From Sphingopyxis sp. QXT-31 (lineage in GTDB: Bacteria; Pseudomonadota; Alphaproteobacteria; Sphingomonadales; Sphingomonadaceae): DNA of 64,000 nucleotides. The position numbers were made by a program, and so were the translations under genes. Where the stretch lies: contig NZ_CP019449.1 in assembly GCF_001984035.1 (NCBI RefSeq), positions 1,488,001 through 1,552,000 on the forward strand, written 5' to 3'. The first letter of the stretch is position 1. Each line of letters starts with the position of its first letter. Shown here piece by piece: positions 31,035 to 40,361 of the stretch. Under the pieces are notes generated by a model. It searched no databases. It saw nothing but the letters and a program-made list of their open reading frames with translations, and had not been told where the DNA came from.

Positions 31035-31056
31035 CAATATCGAGCGCTCGATATTG
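31035..31056. promoter_or_regulatory. Perfect 22-bp palindrome, probable operator
   Basis: The half-site CAATATCGAGC is followed without spacer by its exact reverse complement (31035-31056). It lies about 77 bases upstream of the lipase start and 126 upstream of the AttH-like start. Symmetry of this size suggests a TetR- or MarR-type dimer site. No such regulator gene is in the window. A T-rich stretch follows on the AttH side. Confidence 0.55.
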
Positions 31057-31182
31057 CCATTATGGCAGCATTATTCGGCTTCCATCGAATAAAGCATAAT
31101 ATATTTGTACCGCGCTCAAATAATCGCCTGACTTGTCATAAAGTCATGATAGTCTCCCTGCCATTCAAGGGGGAGACAAGAC

Positions 31183-32214
31183 ATGACGCCGAAAGATTCC
31201 GGACCCGTTCCCGTGCCGCCGTCCGAAGTGCTGATCAAGCTGCCGCAGGACCAATATTGCCACGCCGAGGCGCCGACCGAATGGTGGTGGCACACCGGCA
31301 CGCTGGTCGCCGGCGACCGCGTCTTCGGTTTCGAGATCAACGCCGCGAGCTTCGCCCCCGCCGCCTTCACCGAGGTGATGCTGACCGACGTCGCGAACCA
31401 GCTGCACTATCAGAAGACCGCGCCGCAGACGCCCGGCGAATGGGCCGAGACCGACCCGAGCAAGGACTGGTACGTCAAGCTCGGCAATCCCGAGCTCGAG
31501 CATGACTGGATCTGGATGACCGCGCCGCAGGCCGACCCGAGCAACATGACGGTGAAGGCGCAACTGCAGGACGAGGCGACGGGGACGATCATCCTCTTCG
31601 ACCTCGTTTTGGCGCAGGCGGGCCCGCCGCTGATCGTCTGGGGCACCGGCTGCAACCCGACCCCGCCCAACGACGGCGGATCGGTCACCGCGAACAATTA
31701 TTATTACAGCTTCACCCGGCTGCAGGCCTCGGGCGCGATCGCGATCGGCGACGAGGTTTTCGAGGTCACGGGCCAGACGTGGATGGACCATGAATATGGG
31801 CTGTTCGGATCGTCGAAGCAGCCAGTGCTCTGGTATCTGCAGGACATGCAGCTTGATAACGGCGTGCATATCTCGCACTATATGACGCTGACCGGGGACA
31901 ATCCGCCGCAGGCGGGGCAGTCCTATCCGTCGAACGCGACGATTCAGTTTCCCGACGGCACGACCTATTTTGTGCAGGACTGCACGATGACGCCGGGCAC
32001 GCGCACTTGGACCGCGCCGAACGGGCAGGTATTTTTCCTCGATTTCCAGGTCGATATCCCCGATTTCGGCGCATCGATCGCGGTGAAGACCCCGGTCGAT
32101 GACCAGGCATTCCTGGCCTATACCAGCTATGTCTACGAGGGGCTTGCGACCGCGAGCGGGACGTTCGACGGCCAGCAGGTCAGCGGGACGGCGTGGAACG
32201 AGCAGCGGCCTTAG
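31183..32214 (+). CDS. AttH/CrtC-like lipocalin-fold protein
   Basis: A 343-residue protein of the AttH family, related to the hydroxyneurosporene synthase CrtC fold (two lipocalin-like barrels). Marker segments are PTEWWWHTGTLVAGDRVFGFEI (the EWWY-like motif), GQTWMDHEYG, and HYMTLTG in the second barrel. GGGGGAG lies seven bases before the ATG. There is no signal peptide, unlike many relatives. No carotenoid genes adjoin it, so carotenoid hydration is not implied; a hydrophobic-ligand hydratase or hydrolase is the fair family-level call. Confidence 0.78.
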   Translation: MTPKDSGPVPVPPSEVLIKLPQDQYCHAEAPTEWWWHTGTLVAGDRVFGFEINAASFAPAAFTEVMLTDVANQLHYQKTAPQTPGEWAETDPSKDWYVKLGNPELEHDWIWMTAPQADPSNMTVKAQLQDEATGTIILFDLVLAQAGPPLIVWGTGCNPTPPNDGGSVTANNYYYSFTRLQASGAIAIGDEVFEVTGQTWMDHEYGLFGSSKQPVLWYLQDMQLDNGVHISHYMTLTGDNPPQAGQSYPSNATIQFPDGTTYFVQDCTMTPGTRTWTAPNGQVFFLDFQVDIPDFGASIAVKTPVDDQAFLAYTSYVYEGLATASGTFDGQQVSGTAWNEQRP

Positions 32215-32241
32215 AACGCCGGACCGATTGAGCCAGTAACC

Positions 32242-32300
32242 CTCACCCTTCCCACCGGCTTTGCCGGCGGGCCCCTTCCCTCTCCCGCCGGAAGGGTGAG
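32242..32300. repeat. Hairpin between the convergent AttH-like gene and topA
   Basis: CTCACCCTTCC (32242-32252) pairs exactly with GGAAGGGTGAG (32290-32300), with a smaller CCGGCTTTGCCGG hairpin inside. Likely a REP-type element working as a two-way terminator; no clear T tract. Confidence 0.65.
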
Positions 32301-32345
32301 AGTAAACAAACGCCGGTCGATGGAATGCCGTCGCATTCCACAAGC

Positions 32346-34898
32346 CTATTCCTTCGCAGCAGCCTTCTCGGCAGCCGGCTTCTTCGCCGCCGGCTTCTTT
32401 GCCGCGGCCTTCTTGGGCGCCGCCTTCTTCTTACCCTTCGCCGGCCCCTTCGCCGCACGCGCATCGATCAGCGCGATCGCCTCCTCGAGCGTCAGCGCCG
32501 CCGGCTCCATCGACTTGGGCAGGGTCGCATTCGTCGTGCCGTCGGTCACATACGGACCGAAGCGCCCTTCCATCAGCTTCATCTCGCCGCCGCTCGTCGG
32601 GTGCGGGCCGAAGGTGTTTAGCGGCTCGGCCTTCGCCCGCGCGCCGCGCCCGCCGCCGTTCGCGGCCTCGGCGATGCGCACCACCGCGGCGTTCATGCCG
32701 ATGTCGAAGATCTCGGCGGTGCCCGTCAGCTTGGCATATTTGCCGTCGTGGAGCAGGTACGGACCGTAGCGCCCCAGCCCCGCCATGATGGCCTTGCCGC
32801 TCTCGGGATGCACGCCGACCTCGCGCGGCAGACTGAGCAGCCTGAGCGCATAGTCGAGGTCGAAATCATCGCCCGGGATATCCTTGGGGATCGACGAACG
32901 TTTCGCCTCCTTGCCCTCGCCGAGCTGGATATAGGGCCCGAAGCGCCCGCTGCGCTTGGTCACTTCCAGCCCGCTTTCGGGGTCGGTGCCCATCGCCTCG
33001 GGCCCGGTGTCGCCGCCGTCGCTGCCGCCCGGCTGCGCGAATTTGCGGGTGAACTTGCAGTCGGGATAGTTGCTGCACGCGATGAACGGCCCGAACTTGC
33101 CGCCGCGCAGCGCCAGCTTGCCGGTGCCGCAATTGGGGCAGAGCCGCGGATCGCTGCCGTCGCCCTTGTCGGGGAAAAGATAGGGGCCGAGGAATTCGTC
33201 GAGCGCCGCGGTTATTTCCGACGGCTTCTGCTCCATCACCTCGCCGGTGCGCGGCTTGAAGTCGCGCCAGAAGCGCTCGAGTACCGCCTGCCACTGCGCG
33301 CGGCCGCCCGACACATCGTCGAGCTCTTCCTCAAGCCCCGCGGTGAAATCGTAACCGACGTAACGTTCGAAGAAGCGTTCGAGGAACGCCGTCAGCAGCC
33401 GTCCGCTCTCCTCGGGGATGAAGCGGTTCTTCTCAACCGTCACATAGGCGCGGTCCTTCAGGACCTGCAGGATCGAGGCATAGGTCGACGGGCGCCCGAT
33501 GCCGAGCTCCTCCATCTTCTTGACGAGGCTCGCTTCCGAATAGCGCGGCGGCGGCTGGGTTTCGTGGCGTTCGACCTCGACCCCGGTCTTGGCGGGGGCG
33601 TCGCCCTTCGCCATCGCGGGGAGCAGGCGCGCGTCCTCGTCCTCCGCATCGTCGCGGCCCTCGTCGTAGAGCGCGAGAAAGCCCGGGAATTTCACCACCT
33701 GCCCGGTCGCGCGCAGCACCGTCTTGCCGGTGCCGTCGCTCAGATCGATGCTGGTGCGTTCGAGCCGCGCCGAGGCCATCTGGCTCGCCATCGCGCGCTT
33801 CCAGATCAGCTCGTAGAGCCGGCCATGGTCGCCGCTGCCGGCCTTGTCCTTCGAAAAATCGGTCGGGCGGATCGCCTCATGCGCTTCCTGCGCATTCTTC
33901 GCCTTGGTCTGATATTGCCGCGGCTGGTCGGGGACATAACCGCCGTCGTAGCGCGTCGCGATGGCCTTGCGCGCGGCGCTGATCGCGCTGTGATCCATCT
34001 GGACGCCGTCGGTCCGCATATAGGTGATCGCGCCGTCCTCGTAGAGGCTCTGCGCGATGCGCATCGTGTGGCTCGCCGAGAAACCGAGCTTGCGCGCCGC
34101 CTCCTGCTGGAGCGTCGAGGTCGTGAAGGGCGGCGGGGGGTTACGCGTCAGCGGCTTGGTCTCGACCGTATCGACGGCGAAGTGGCCGGCCTTGACGTCG
34201 GCCTCGGCGGCGCGTGCATCGGCCTCGGTGCCGATCGACAGCCGTTCGATCTTGTCGCCTTTCCAACGGGAAAGCCGCGCGTTGAAAGGCGTGCCGGACA
34301 TCTCGAACAGGCCGGTGACCGACCAATATTGCTGTGCGACAAAGGCTTCGATCTCGCGCTCGCGCTCGACGATCAGCCGCAGCGACACCGACTGGACGCG
34401 CCCCGCCGACTTGGCGCCGGGCAGCTTGCGCCACAGCACCGGCGACAGCGTGAAACCGACCAGATAGTCGAGTGCGCGGCGCGCGCGATAGGCGTCGATC
34501 AGATCGTCGTCGAGCGCGCGCGGATGCGCCATCGCATCGGTCACCGCCTGCTTGGTGATCGCGTTGAAGGTGACCCGGTCGACGACCTGCGGCAGCGCCT
34601 TTTTCTGGCGCAGCAGTTCCTGGACATGCCAGCTGATCGCCTCGCCCTCGCGATCGGGGTCGGTCGCGAGGATCAGACGGTCGGCGGTCTTCGCCGCGTC
34701 CGAAATTTCCTTCAGCCGCTTCGCCTTGTCGGGATAGAGCTGCCACTGCATCGCAAAGCCGTCGTCGGGATCGACCGACCCGTCCTTCGGCGGCAAGTCC
34801 CGAACGTGACCATAGGATGCCAACACTTTGAAATCACGGCCGAGATATTTCTCGATCGTTTTCGCCTTGGCGGGCGATTCGACAATGACCAACTGCAT
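32346..34898 (-). CDS. topA: DNA topoisomerase I
   Basis: An 850-residue type IA topoisomerase that relaxes negative supercoils. The Toprim domain starts MQLVIVESPAKAKTIEKYLG, with DPDREGEAISWH. The active-site tyrosine is in GAITYMRTDG at about residue 300. One four-cysteine zinc ribbon (CPNCGTGKL...CSNYPDCKF) and several topo C-terminal repeats follow. The last 35 residues are a lysine/alanine-rich tail (KKAAPKKAAAKKPAAKK), common in alphaproteobacterial TopA and likely to contact DNA or RNA polymerase. Upstream, tandem ACGT repeats lie at about 34925-34936. Confidence 0.96.
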   Translation of the reverse strand: MQLVIVESPAKAKTIEKYLGRDFKVLASYGHVRDLPPKDGSVDPDDGFAMQWQLYPDKAKRLKEISDAAKTADRLILATDPDREGEAISWHVQELLRQKKALPQVVDRVTFNAITKQAVTDAMAHPRALDDDLIDAYRARRALDYLVGFTLSPVLWRKLPGAKSAGRVQSVSLRLIVEREREIEAFVAQQYWSVTGLFEMSGTPFNARLSRWKGDKIERLSIGTEADARAAEADVKAGHFAVDTVETKPLTRNPPPPFTTSTLQQEAARKLGFSASHTMRIAQSLYEDGAITYMRTDGVQMDHSAISAARKAIATRYDGGYVPDQPRQYQTKAKNAQEAHEAIRPTDFSKDKAGSGDHGRLYELIWKRAMASQMASARLERTSIDLSDGTGKTVLRATGQVVKFPGFLALYDEGRDDAEDEDARLLPAMAKGDAPAKTGVEVERHETQPPPRYSEASLVKKMEELGIGRPSTYASILQVLKDRAYVTVEKNRFIPEESGRLLTAFLERFFERYVGYDFTAGLEEELDDVSGGRAQWQAVLERFWRDFKPRTGEVMEQKPSEITAALDEFLGPYLFPDKGDGSDPRLCPNCGTGKLALRGGKFGPFIACSNYPDCKFTRKFAQPGGSDGGDTGPEAMGTDPESGLEVTKRSGRFGPYIQLGEGKEAKRSSIPKDIPGDDFDLDYALRLLSLPREVGVHPESGKAIMAGLGRYGPYLLHDGKYAKLTGTAEIFDIGMNAAVVRIAEAANGGGRGARAKAEPLNTFGPHPTSGGEMKLMEGRFGPYVTDGTTNATLPKSMEPAALTLEEAIALIDARAAKGPAKGKKKAAPKKAAAKKPAAKKPAAEKAAAKE

Positions 34899-34963
34899 GA
34901 AAAACGGGTTCCCCGAAAACTCTTACGTACGTACGCGCGAGGGTGGCGGCGTGGCGCGCCGCG

Positions 34964-35635
34964 TCAACCGAAAATTTTTCGCATCCGGTCCTCTTCTCCG
35001 CCGAGCATCATATAGGCGGTTGCCGCCGCGGATACACCCAGCAACCATCCCGCCTGCGATGCAGCGTTCATCGCCAGGCTCACCGGCCAATCCATCCGGC
35101 CGCCATTCTCGAGGAGATAGCCCACGGCCAGCAGCGGCGCCGCCTGCACCGCAAAGGCCGTGACCGCGACCAGGGTGATGCTCAGCCAGCTCTGTTCGGT
35201 CAGATCCCAGCTTGCCCGCATCGCCTCCGACGCGGACATGTCACGGTGGAACAGCGCCGGTGCGGCAAGATACCAGCGCCCGGTCAGGAACAGGCCGGGC
35301 AGCACGAGGACGAGCAGCCCGAAGAAGATGCCCAGCCCCGCGATGATGCTGATCCCGAACAGCGACGCGATGCGCCAGCGGCGCGGGCCGGGTAGCACAA
35401 AGCCGCCGCGTTCCAAGAGGGCGATCGTCACGCACGCCTGCAGGAACAGCATGAAGAAGATGTAGACCACATAATAGAGCAGCGCGGCCTCGCCAAGGAG
35501 GCCGAGCGCCAGATCATAGCCCACGCCGACGGCCGTCGCGGCGACATAGACCATCGCCAGCACGCGCGCGTTCGCCCTCATCGCCGCGACCGTCTCGCGC
35601 AATATCGGCCCGACCAGACTTGCGTCGAATTGCAC
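34964..35635 (-). CDS. Membrane protein resembling the GPDPase membrane domain
   Basis: A 223-residue protein with about five or six helices. The segment GRWYLAAPALFHRDMSASEAMRASWDLTEQSW matches the pattern seen in glycerophosphodiester phosphodiesterase membrane-domain proteins; no catalytic domain is present. Start chosen as GTG at 35635, with GGGGTGG nearby; a TTG 30 bases upstream is possible. 65 bases separate its stop from the topA start. Function unknown. Confidence 0.68.
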   Translation of the reverse strand: MQFDASLVGPILRETVAAMRANARVLAMVYVAATAVGVGYDLALGLLGEAALLYYVVYIFFMLFLQACVTIALLERGGFVLPGPRRWRIASLFGISIIAGLGIFFGLLVLVLPGLFLTGRWYLAAPALFHRDMSASEAMRASWDLTEQSWLSITLVAVTAFAVQAAPLLAVGYLLENGGRMDWPVSLAMNAASQAGWLLGVSAAATAYMMLGGEEDRMRKIFG

Positions 35636-35721
35636 TTCGCCACCCCTGTTGCTTCGCCCGCGCAACGGTGGCGGCGGCCGGGCGATCCCGTCAAGCGGGA
35701 TTTCGCCCGGCCGTCATCGGC

Positions 35722-36714
35722 TTAGCGCAAGGGCGCCAGCCGACCGATCAGCATCTCGCTCGTCAGGCTCGCCGCCTTGGCCGCGCCTTCCTCATAATTG
35801 CCGGGCTTGGCGGTGAAGGCGAATTTGCGAGTCTTGCCGAACCTCAGCCCGCCGAAGCCAAGCACCGCGGCGACCCCGCCCGCGACATTGGCGCCCGCCT
35901 GCAGCGCCTTGTCGCCGCCGCTCGACGCGTCGCTCTTCTCGACGAACTCGCCCTCGACCGCGACCGGCGCATTGACGGTGATCACCGATTGCTTGCCATT
36001 CGGCGCGATCAGCGTGGCACGCGAATAATCCGCACTCACGGAAAGCGCGCTGTTGACCTGCAGCCCGCCGAAGCTGAACGCGCCGGGGCGCTTCTGCTGC
36101 GAAAAGTCGATGAGGTAGACGACATTGACCACCCCGACATTGGCCGCCTTGGCATAGTTGGTGAGCGCCATGCTCGCCTGCCCGGCCTGCATATTCATGC
36201 CCATGCTGCTGAGCCCCGATCCCATGAAGTCACCGGGGATCATCAGCAGCGAAGGCAAGGCCGTCGGCTTGTAATAGGTCGCCTTGCCCTTGCTCCCCTT
36301 TTCGAGCGCGATGTTGATGTCGAGAGGCATGTCCTGCGATTTGGTCTTCGCCATGGTCGCATGCGCGAACAAATCGCCTGGCGCCTGCACGCTGTAGCCG
36401 CTCGTGGTCAGCTGCGACACGAAGTCCGCATATGCCGCGTCGGTGACCGCCTGCATCATTTCGGGCGTGACCCCGACGAGTTCGCTCTTTGCCTTGGTGG
36501 TCCCGCCGAATGCGCCCATCAACCCGCCGCTGGCCGCGGTGCGATCGATCGATTCGAAGATGAAGCCGACGTTGAACGAGCCGATCGCGACGTTGGTGAC
36601 GCCCTTCGCATTGGCCGGCCCGGCGATCTTCACCGGTTCCTTTTCCTTGGCGATGACGGGGACGGGCTGGAGCAGCATCGCGCCGATGGCGATGGCTGAC
36701 AGCAATTTTTTCAT
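35722..36714 (-). CDS. Exported protein of unknown function
   Basis: A 330-residue protein with a signal peptide (MKKLLSAIAIGAMLLQPVPVIA) and a strong GGAGGAAG ribosome site. The mature part is rich in small residues and beta structure, with a glycine/methionine-rich stretch (GSGLSSMGMNMQAGQASMAL) near the middle and GGDKALQAGANVAGGVAAVLGFGG near the end. I do not recognise a family with confidence. Followed on the same strand by the membrane protein at 34964. Confidence 0.7.
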   Translation of the reverse strand: MKKLLSAIAIGAMLLQPVPVIAKEKEPVKIAGPANAKGVTNVAIGSFNVGFIFESIDRTAASGGLMGAFGGTTKAKSELVGVTPEMMQAVTDAAYADFVSQLTTSGYSVQAPGDLFAHATMAKTKSQDMPLDINIALEKGSKGKATYYKPTALPSLLMIPGDFMGSGLSSMGMNMQAGQASMALTNYAKAANVGVVNVVYLIDFSQQKRPGAFSFGGLQVNSALSVSADYSRATLIAPNGKQSVITVNAPVAVEGEFVEKSDASSGGDKALQAGANVAGGVAAVLGFGGLRFGKTRKFAFTAKPGNYEEGAAKAASLTSEMLIGRLAPLR

Positions 36715-36782
36715 GGGTCTTCCTCCGGCTCTCGACCGACAGACCCACTAGCCGGCAAGAGAGCGATACGAGGCGACCCGTG

Positions 36783-36809
36783 GCCCCTGCATCGGGCAGA
36801 TGCAGGGGC
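36783..36809. repeat. Strong hairpin between the VWA gene and the exported-protein gene
   Basis: An exact 11-bp stem, GCCCCTGCATC (36783-36793) against GATGCAGGGGC (36799-36809), with a five-base loop, lies just past the VWA stop on the minus strand. No T tract follows in the direction of transcription, so it may stabilise the mRNA rather than end transcription. Confidence 0.6.
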
Positions 36810-36834
36810 ATGTCAATGGGTTGGTAACCGAGTG

Positions 36835-38451
36835 TTATCCCTGATCCTGCCAGCGGAAGTCCGCGGGGAGCACGCATTTGCCCGCGTCATATTTGCCGAC
36901 GCTGCGGATCACCTCATTGTCGTCGGGCTCGATGCGGCGCCCGCTGATCTGGCTGTCGACAACGCGGCGGACCAGCGCGTCGAGGCGCGTGACGAGGTAG
37001 CAGTCGATCGCGGGCGGCGCGTGCGGGTTGCCGACCCCGCTGTCGTCGGTGAGGAACAGATAGCGCGACTGGGTCGCCGCAGCCATCGCACGCATCGCAT
37101 ATTCGGCCTCGTCGGCGACCCCCGAGGCGGCGACCGGCGTGATATGGATGCGCTTGGCGCGCGCCGCCTCCGCCGCCTGCCAGGTGCGCCCAAACAGATC
37201 GCCGTGCGGCGGCGCGTCGGCGACGAGCAGCATCGATTTCACCGCATCGGGGCGCCATTCCTGCGCCACCGCGCGGATCAGCGCCTGGTCCATCGCCTCG
37301 GGATAGTCGCCGCCGCCGGTCGCATATTGCGCCGCGAGCGCCCCCTGCGCGCGCCCGATGTCGCGGTCGAAGGTCACGGTGCGCGTGACATATTCGTCGC
37401 CGAGGTCGCGGTAGAAGACAAAGCCGACGCGGATGTCGAGATTTCGGTGCTTGGCGGTAATCGACGAAATGATCGACCGCATCTCGGCCTGCAGAAAGCG
37501 GATCTCGTCGCCCATGCTGCCCGTCGTGTCGACGACGAGCATCAGGTCGAGCTTGGTCGCTTTCGTCGCGAGCTGGTTCGCAGTGAGCCCCACCGTCTGC
37601 CCACCCGGCGCGTCGACGACGAGCAAGGGCCGCGCCGTCGCGATCGCCCGCCCCGCCTTGGTCGCCGACACGGTGACGCGCTCGCTCAGCCGGTCGAGGC
37701 CGGGGAAGAAGACCGCGCTGCCGTCGGCCTGCGTCGCCATGGTGATGCTGTTGCCGTCGCTGCACGTCAGCTTCACATCGGCGAAGGGCACCGGCTGGCC
37801 GTTGCGGTCGCTGACCTTGACCGTCACCACGCGCGTCGTGTCGACCCTCGGCAGCGCGCGGATATCCTGGCCCAGATTGGTGCGATTGACATAGGCCGCA
37901 TAGAGCTCGGGGTTGAGCAAATCGTCATGCTCGCCCGCGGTGAGGATGCCCGATTGCGGCTGCGTCTGCGGATAGGGGCGCGGCGGCATACGGCGGTCGA
38001 TATAGTCGGTTGAGGAGCCCGGGATTGGCGAGGCCGCGGGCGCGGCCGCCCGCCCCGCTTCACCGCGCGCCGACCCGGTGACGACGACAGATTCGGCGTC
38101 CGCAGCGCCGAAATAACTCGGCGGGGGCGGTGCCATCGGCGGTGGCGGAGGTGGTGGGGGCGGCGGCGGAGGTAGCGCTTCGATAGCATAAGCATCCGAC
38201 GCATCGGCCACCACCGATTCCTCGCGAACGGCCCCGGACCGCAAGCGCTTCTCGCCTTTCGCCTTGCCATAACCATTGTTCTGTTGCTGGCGGACCTGTT
38301 GCTCGGCGTCGAGGCGCGGCAGCGGATCGGCGTTGCGGCAGAAACTCTGCATAGGCGTCCGCGCCGCCGCGATGGTCAGCGGCGTCGGCGCCAGCCCCGT
38401 CGCCAGCACCGCGAGCATCGTCGTTCCGGTCATAAATCGGCTGCGCATCAT
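36835..38451 (-). CDS. VWA-domain exported protein with polyproline tract
   Basis: A 538-residue envelope protein. The N-terminus has a hydrophobic signal (MMRSRFMTGTTMLAVLATGLA); a low-complexity region with twelve consecutive prolines then PPPP lies at about residues 94-113. A beta-sandwich-like segment (VVTVKVSDRNGQPVPFADVKL) precedes a von Willebrand A domain from about residue 300, with the MIDAS motif LMLVVDTTGSMGDE and GGGDYPEAMDQAL. Such domains bind proteins through a metal ion. The start is one of two tandem ATGs behind GGGGAG. Partner unknown. Confidence 0.82.
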   Translation of the reverse strand: MMRSRFMTGTTMLAVLATGLAPTPLTIAAARTPMQSFCRNADPLPRLDAEQQVRQQQNNGYGKAKGEKRLRSGAVREESVVADASDAYAIEALPPPPPPPPPPPPMAPPPPSYFGAADAESVVVTGSARGEAGRAAAPAASPIPGSSTDYIDRRMPPRPYPQTQPQSGILTAGEHDDLLNPELYAAYVNRTNLGQDIRALPRVDTTRVVTVKVSDRNGQPVPFADVKLTCSDGNSITMATQADGSAVFFPGLDRLSERVTVSATKAGRAIATARPLLVVDAPGGQTVGLTANQLATKATKLDLMLVVDTTGSMGDEIRFLQAEMRSIISSITAKHRNLDIRVGFVFYRDLGDEYVTRTVTFDRDIGRAQGALAAQYATGGGDYPEAMDQALIRAVAQEWRPDAVKSMLLVADAPPHGDLFGRTWQAAEAARAKRIHITPVAASGVADEAEYAMRAMAAATQSRYLFLTDDSGVGNPHAPPAIDCYLVTRLDALVRRVVDSQISGRRIEPDDNEVIRSVGKYDAGKCVLPADFRWQDQG

Positions 38452-38563
38452 CAAACTCCCCGGCCATGTGATACAATATCATCAGACTCACCCTCGGCCG
38501 CTGAACCGTGGCTGAACCGCGATAAGCCGTGAATTGCTTTGGGGTTGGCCGCTATGCGCGGCG

Positions 38564-39646
38564 TCACAGGAGCGAAATACGTGCGCCCGCGTGGCGCTCG
38601 ATCCGCCCCGCCAGCTCCATTTCGAGCAGCACCAGCTGCACCGTCGCGGCGGCGCAGCCCGACTGGCGCACGATCTCGTCGACCGCCACCGGGGTCGGCC
38701 CGAGCAGCCCGGCGATCCGGCCGCGCTCGCCCTCTCCCGCATCGGCTACGGCCGGTACGGGGGCAAAGCCCTGCGCAGGCTCGCGCACCATGCGCCGGTC
38801 GATCGGCCCCAGCGCCTCCAGCACATCGTCGAGCGTCTGGATCAAAGTCGCGCCCTCGCGGATCAGCAGGTTGCAGCCCTGCGCGCGCGGATCGAGCGGC
38901 GAGCCCGGCACCGCCATCACCTCGCGCCCATAATCGCCCGCGCGGCGCGCGGTGATCAGCGAGCCCGACTTGGGCGCCGCCTCGATCACCAGGGTTCCAT
39001 GCGACAACCCCGCGATGATGCGGTTGCGCGCGGGGAAATGCCGCGCCAGCGGCTCGGTGCCCGGAGGCTGCTCGGCGACAAGCAGCTGATCGGCGCCAAT
39101 CTTTTCCTGAAGCCCAGCATTTTCGGGCGGAAAGGCGATATCGATCCCGCTGCCGATCACCGCCGCGGTCGCGCCGCCGAGCGCGCCGATATGCGCCGCG
39201 GTATCGACCCCGCGCGCGAGCCCGCTGACGACGGTCACCCCCTGCCCCGCCAGCTCGGCGCCCATCTGCCGCGCGAAGCGGCACGCGACGGCGGAGGCGT
39301 TGCGCGCGCCGACGATCGCGACGCACGGCCGCTGGAGCATCGCCGTATCGCCGCGCACGATCAGCACCGGCGGGGCGCCCTCGACCTCGCGCAGCAGCGG
39401 CGAATAATCGACATCGTCGCTGAAGACATGCCGCGCGCCGAGTTCGGCGACGCGCTCGATCTCGCGAGCCGCAACCTCCACAGGCGCGGCCCGCAGCTTG
39501 CCGCCGCCGCGCCCTGCAAGGTCGGGCAGCGCCGCGAGCGCGGCTTCGCCCGAACCGAAGCGCATCATCAGCTGGTGCCAGCTGACCGGGCCGACGTGCG
39601 GCGTGCGGATCAGCCGCAACCGCGCCAGCCGCTCGGCGTCACTCAT
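38564..39646 (-). CDS. dprA: DNA-processing protein DprA
   Basis: A 360-residue DprA/Smf protein that loads RecA onto single-stranded DNA during natural transformation. The central Rossmann-like domain has VAIVGARNASA, VVSGLARGVDTAAHIGAL, VIGSGIDIAFPPEN and ARNRIIAGLSHGTLVIEA; an N-terminal helical part and a C-terminal winged helix (VDEIVRQSGCAAATVQLVLLEMEL) frame it. The ATG overlaps the plsY stop (ATGA), so the two are coupled. Confidence 0.95.
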   Translation of the reverse strand: MSDAERLARLRLIRTPHVGPVSWHQLMMRFGSGEAALAALPDLAGRGGGKLRAAPVEVAAREIERVAELGARHVFSDDVDYSPLLREVEGAPPVLIVRGDTAMLQRPCVAIVGARNASAVACRFARQMGAELAGQGVTVVSGLARGVDTAAHIGALGGATAAVIGSGIDIAFPPENAGLQEKIGADQLLVAEQPPGTEPLARHFPARNRIIAGLSHGTLVIEAAPKSGSLITARRAGDYGREVMAVPGSPLDPRAQGCNLLIREGATLIQTLDDVLEALGPIDRRMVREPAQGFAPVPAVADAGEGERGRIAGLLGPTPVAVDEIVRQSGCAAATVQLVLLEMELAGRIERHAGARISLL

Positions 39647-40245
39647 ACGGCTTCTTTTTTGGCGCCGACGCGCGGTTCGATCCCGGCGCGCAGCCGCGCG
39701 ATATTCTCGCGGTGGCGCCACAGCACGATCACCGCGAGCCCCGCGAGTCCGATCGCATAGACCTGATGGCCCATCAGCAGCGCCGCGACCGGCGCCGCGA
39801 CCGCCCCCATCATCCCGCCGAGCGACGAGATGCGCAGGACGAGTACCGTGCCGATCCACACCAAGGCGAAGATCAAGCCGATCGGCCAGGCGAGCGCGAG
39901 CGACAGGCCGAGCAGGGTCGCGACGCCCTTGCCGCCCTTGAACTTCAGCCAGACCGGGTAGCAATGGCCGATCATCGCCGCCGCACCCGCAATCATCGCG
40001 CCGTCGTCTCCGGTGTCGGGAAAGAAATGCCGCGCGAGCAGCACCGCGACCGCGCCCTTCGCGCCGTCGAGGATCAAGGTCGCCGCGGCGAGCCCCTTGC
40101 GTCCGGTGCGCAGGACATTGGTCGCGCCGATATTGCCCGACCCGATCTGGCGCAGGTCGCCCGCGCCGAACGCCCGCGTCAGGATCACCCCGAACGGGAT
40201 TGAGCCGAGCAGATAGCCCGCGGCGATCAGCAAAAAGATGGTCAT
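39643..40245 (-). CDS. plsY: Acyl-phosphate glycerol-3-phosphate acyltransferase PlsY
   Basis: A 200-residue inner-membrane enzyme that moves an acyl group from acyl-phosphate to glycerol 3-phosphate, the first step of phospholipid synthesis. The three PlsY motifs are visible: GYLLGSIPFG, GSGNIGATNVLR and HCYPVWLKFKGGKGVAT. AGGGAG precedes the ATG at 40245. Pairs with dprA, a common arrangement. Divergent from murI. Confidence 0.96.
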   Translation of the reverse strand: MTIFLLIAAGYLLGSIPFGVILTRAFGAGDLRQIGSGNIGATNVLRTGRKGLAAATLILDGAKGAVAVLLARHFFPDTGDDGAMIAGAAAMIGHCYPVWLKFKGGKGVATLLGLSLALAWPIGLIFALVWIGTVLVLRISSLGGMMGAVAAPVAALLMGHQVYAIGLAGLAVIVLWRHRENIARLRAGIEPRVGAKKEAV

Positions 40246-40361
40246 GACGCTCCCTGCTCCCTTTGTTTCCTTTTGGCGGGATTGGCGAAAGCAATCAACG
40301 GATTCGGCGATGGTTACAGTCAATATGGACTGGAAGCGTTGCCCCCTGCTAGGGCCGCGCC

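Noticed and set aside
36783..36809. Hairpin downstream of the VWA gene as a Rho-independent terminator
   Set aside because: The stem is strong but no T tract follows on the transcribed strand; listed only as a hairpin.
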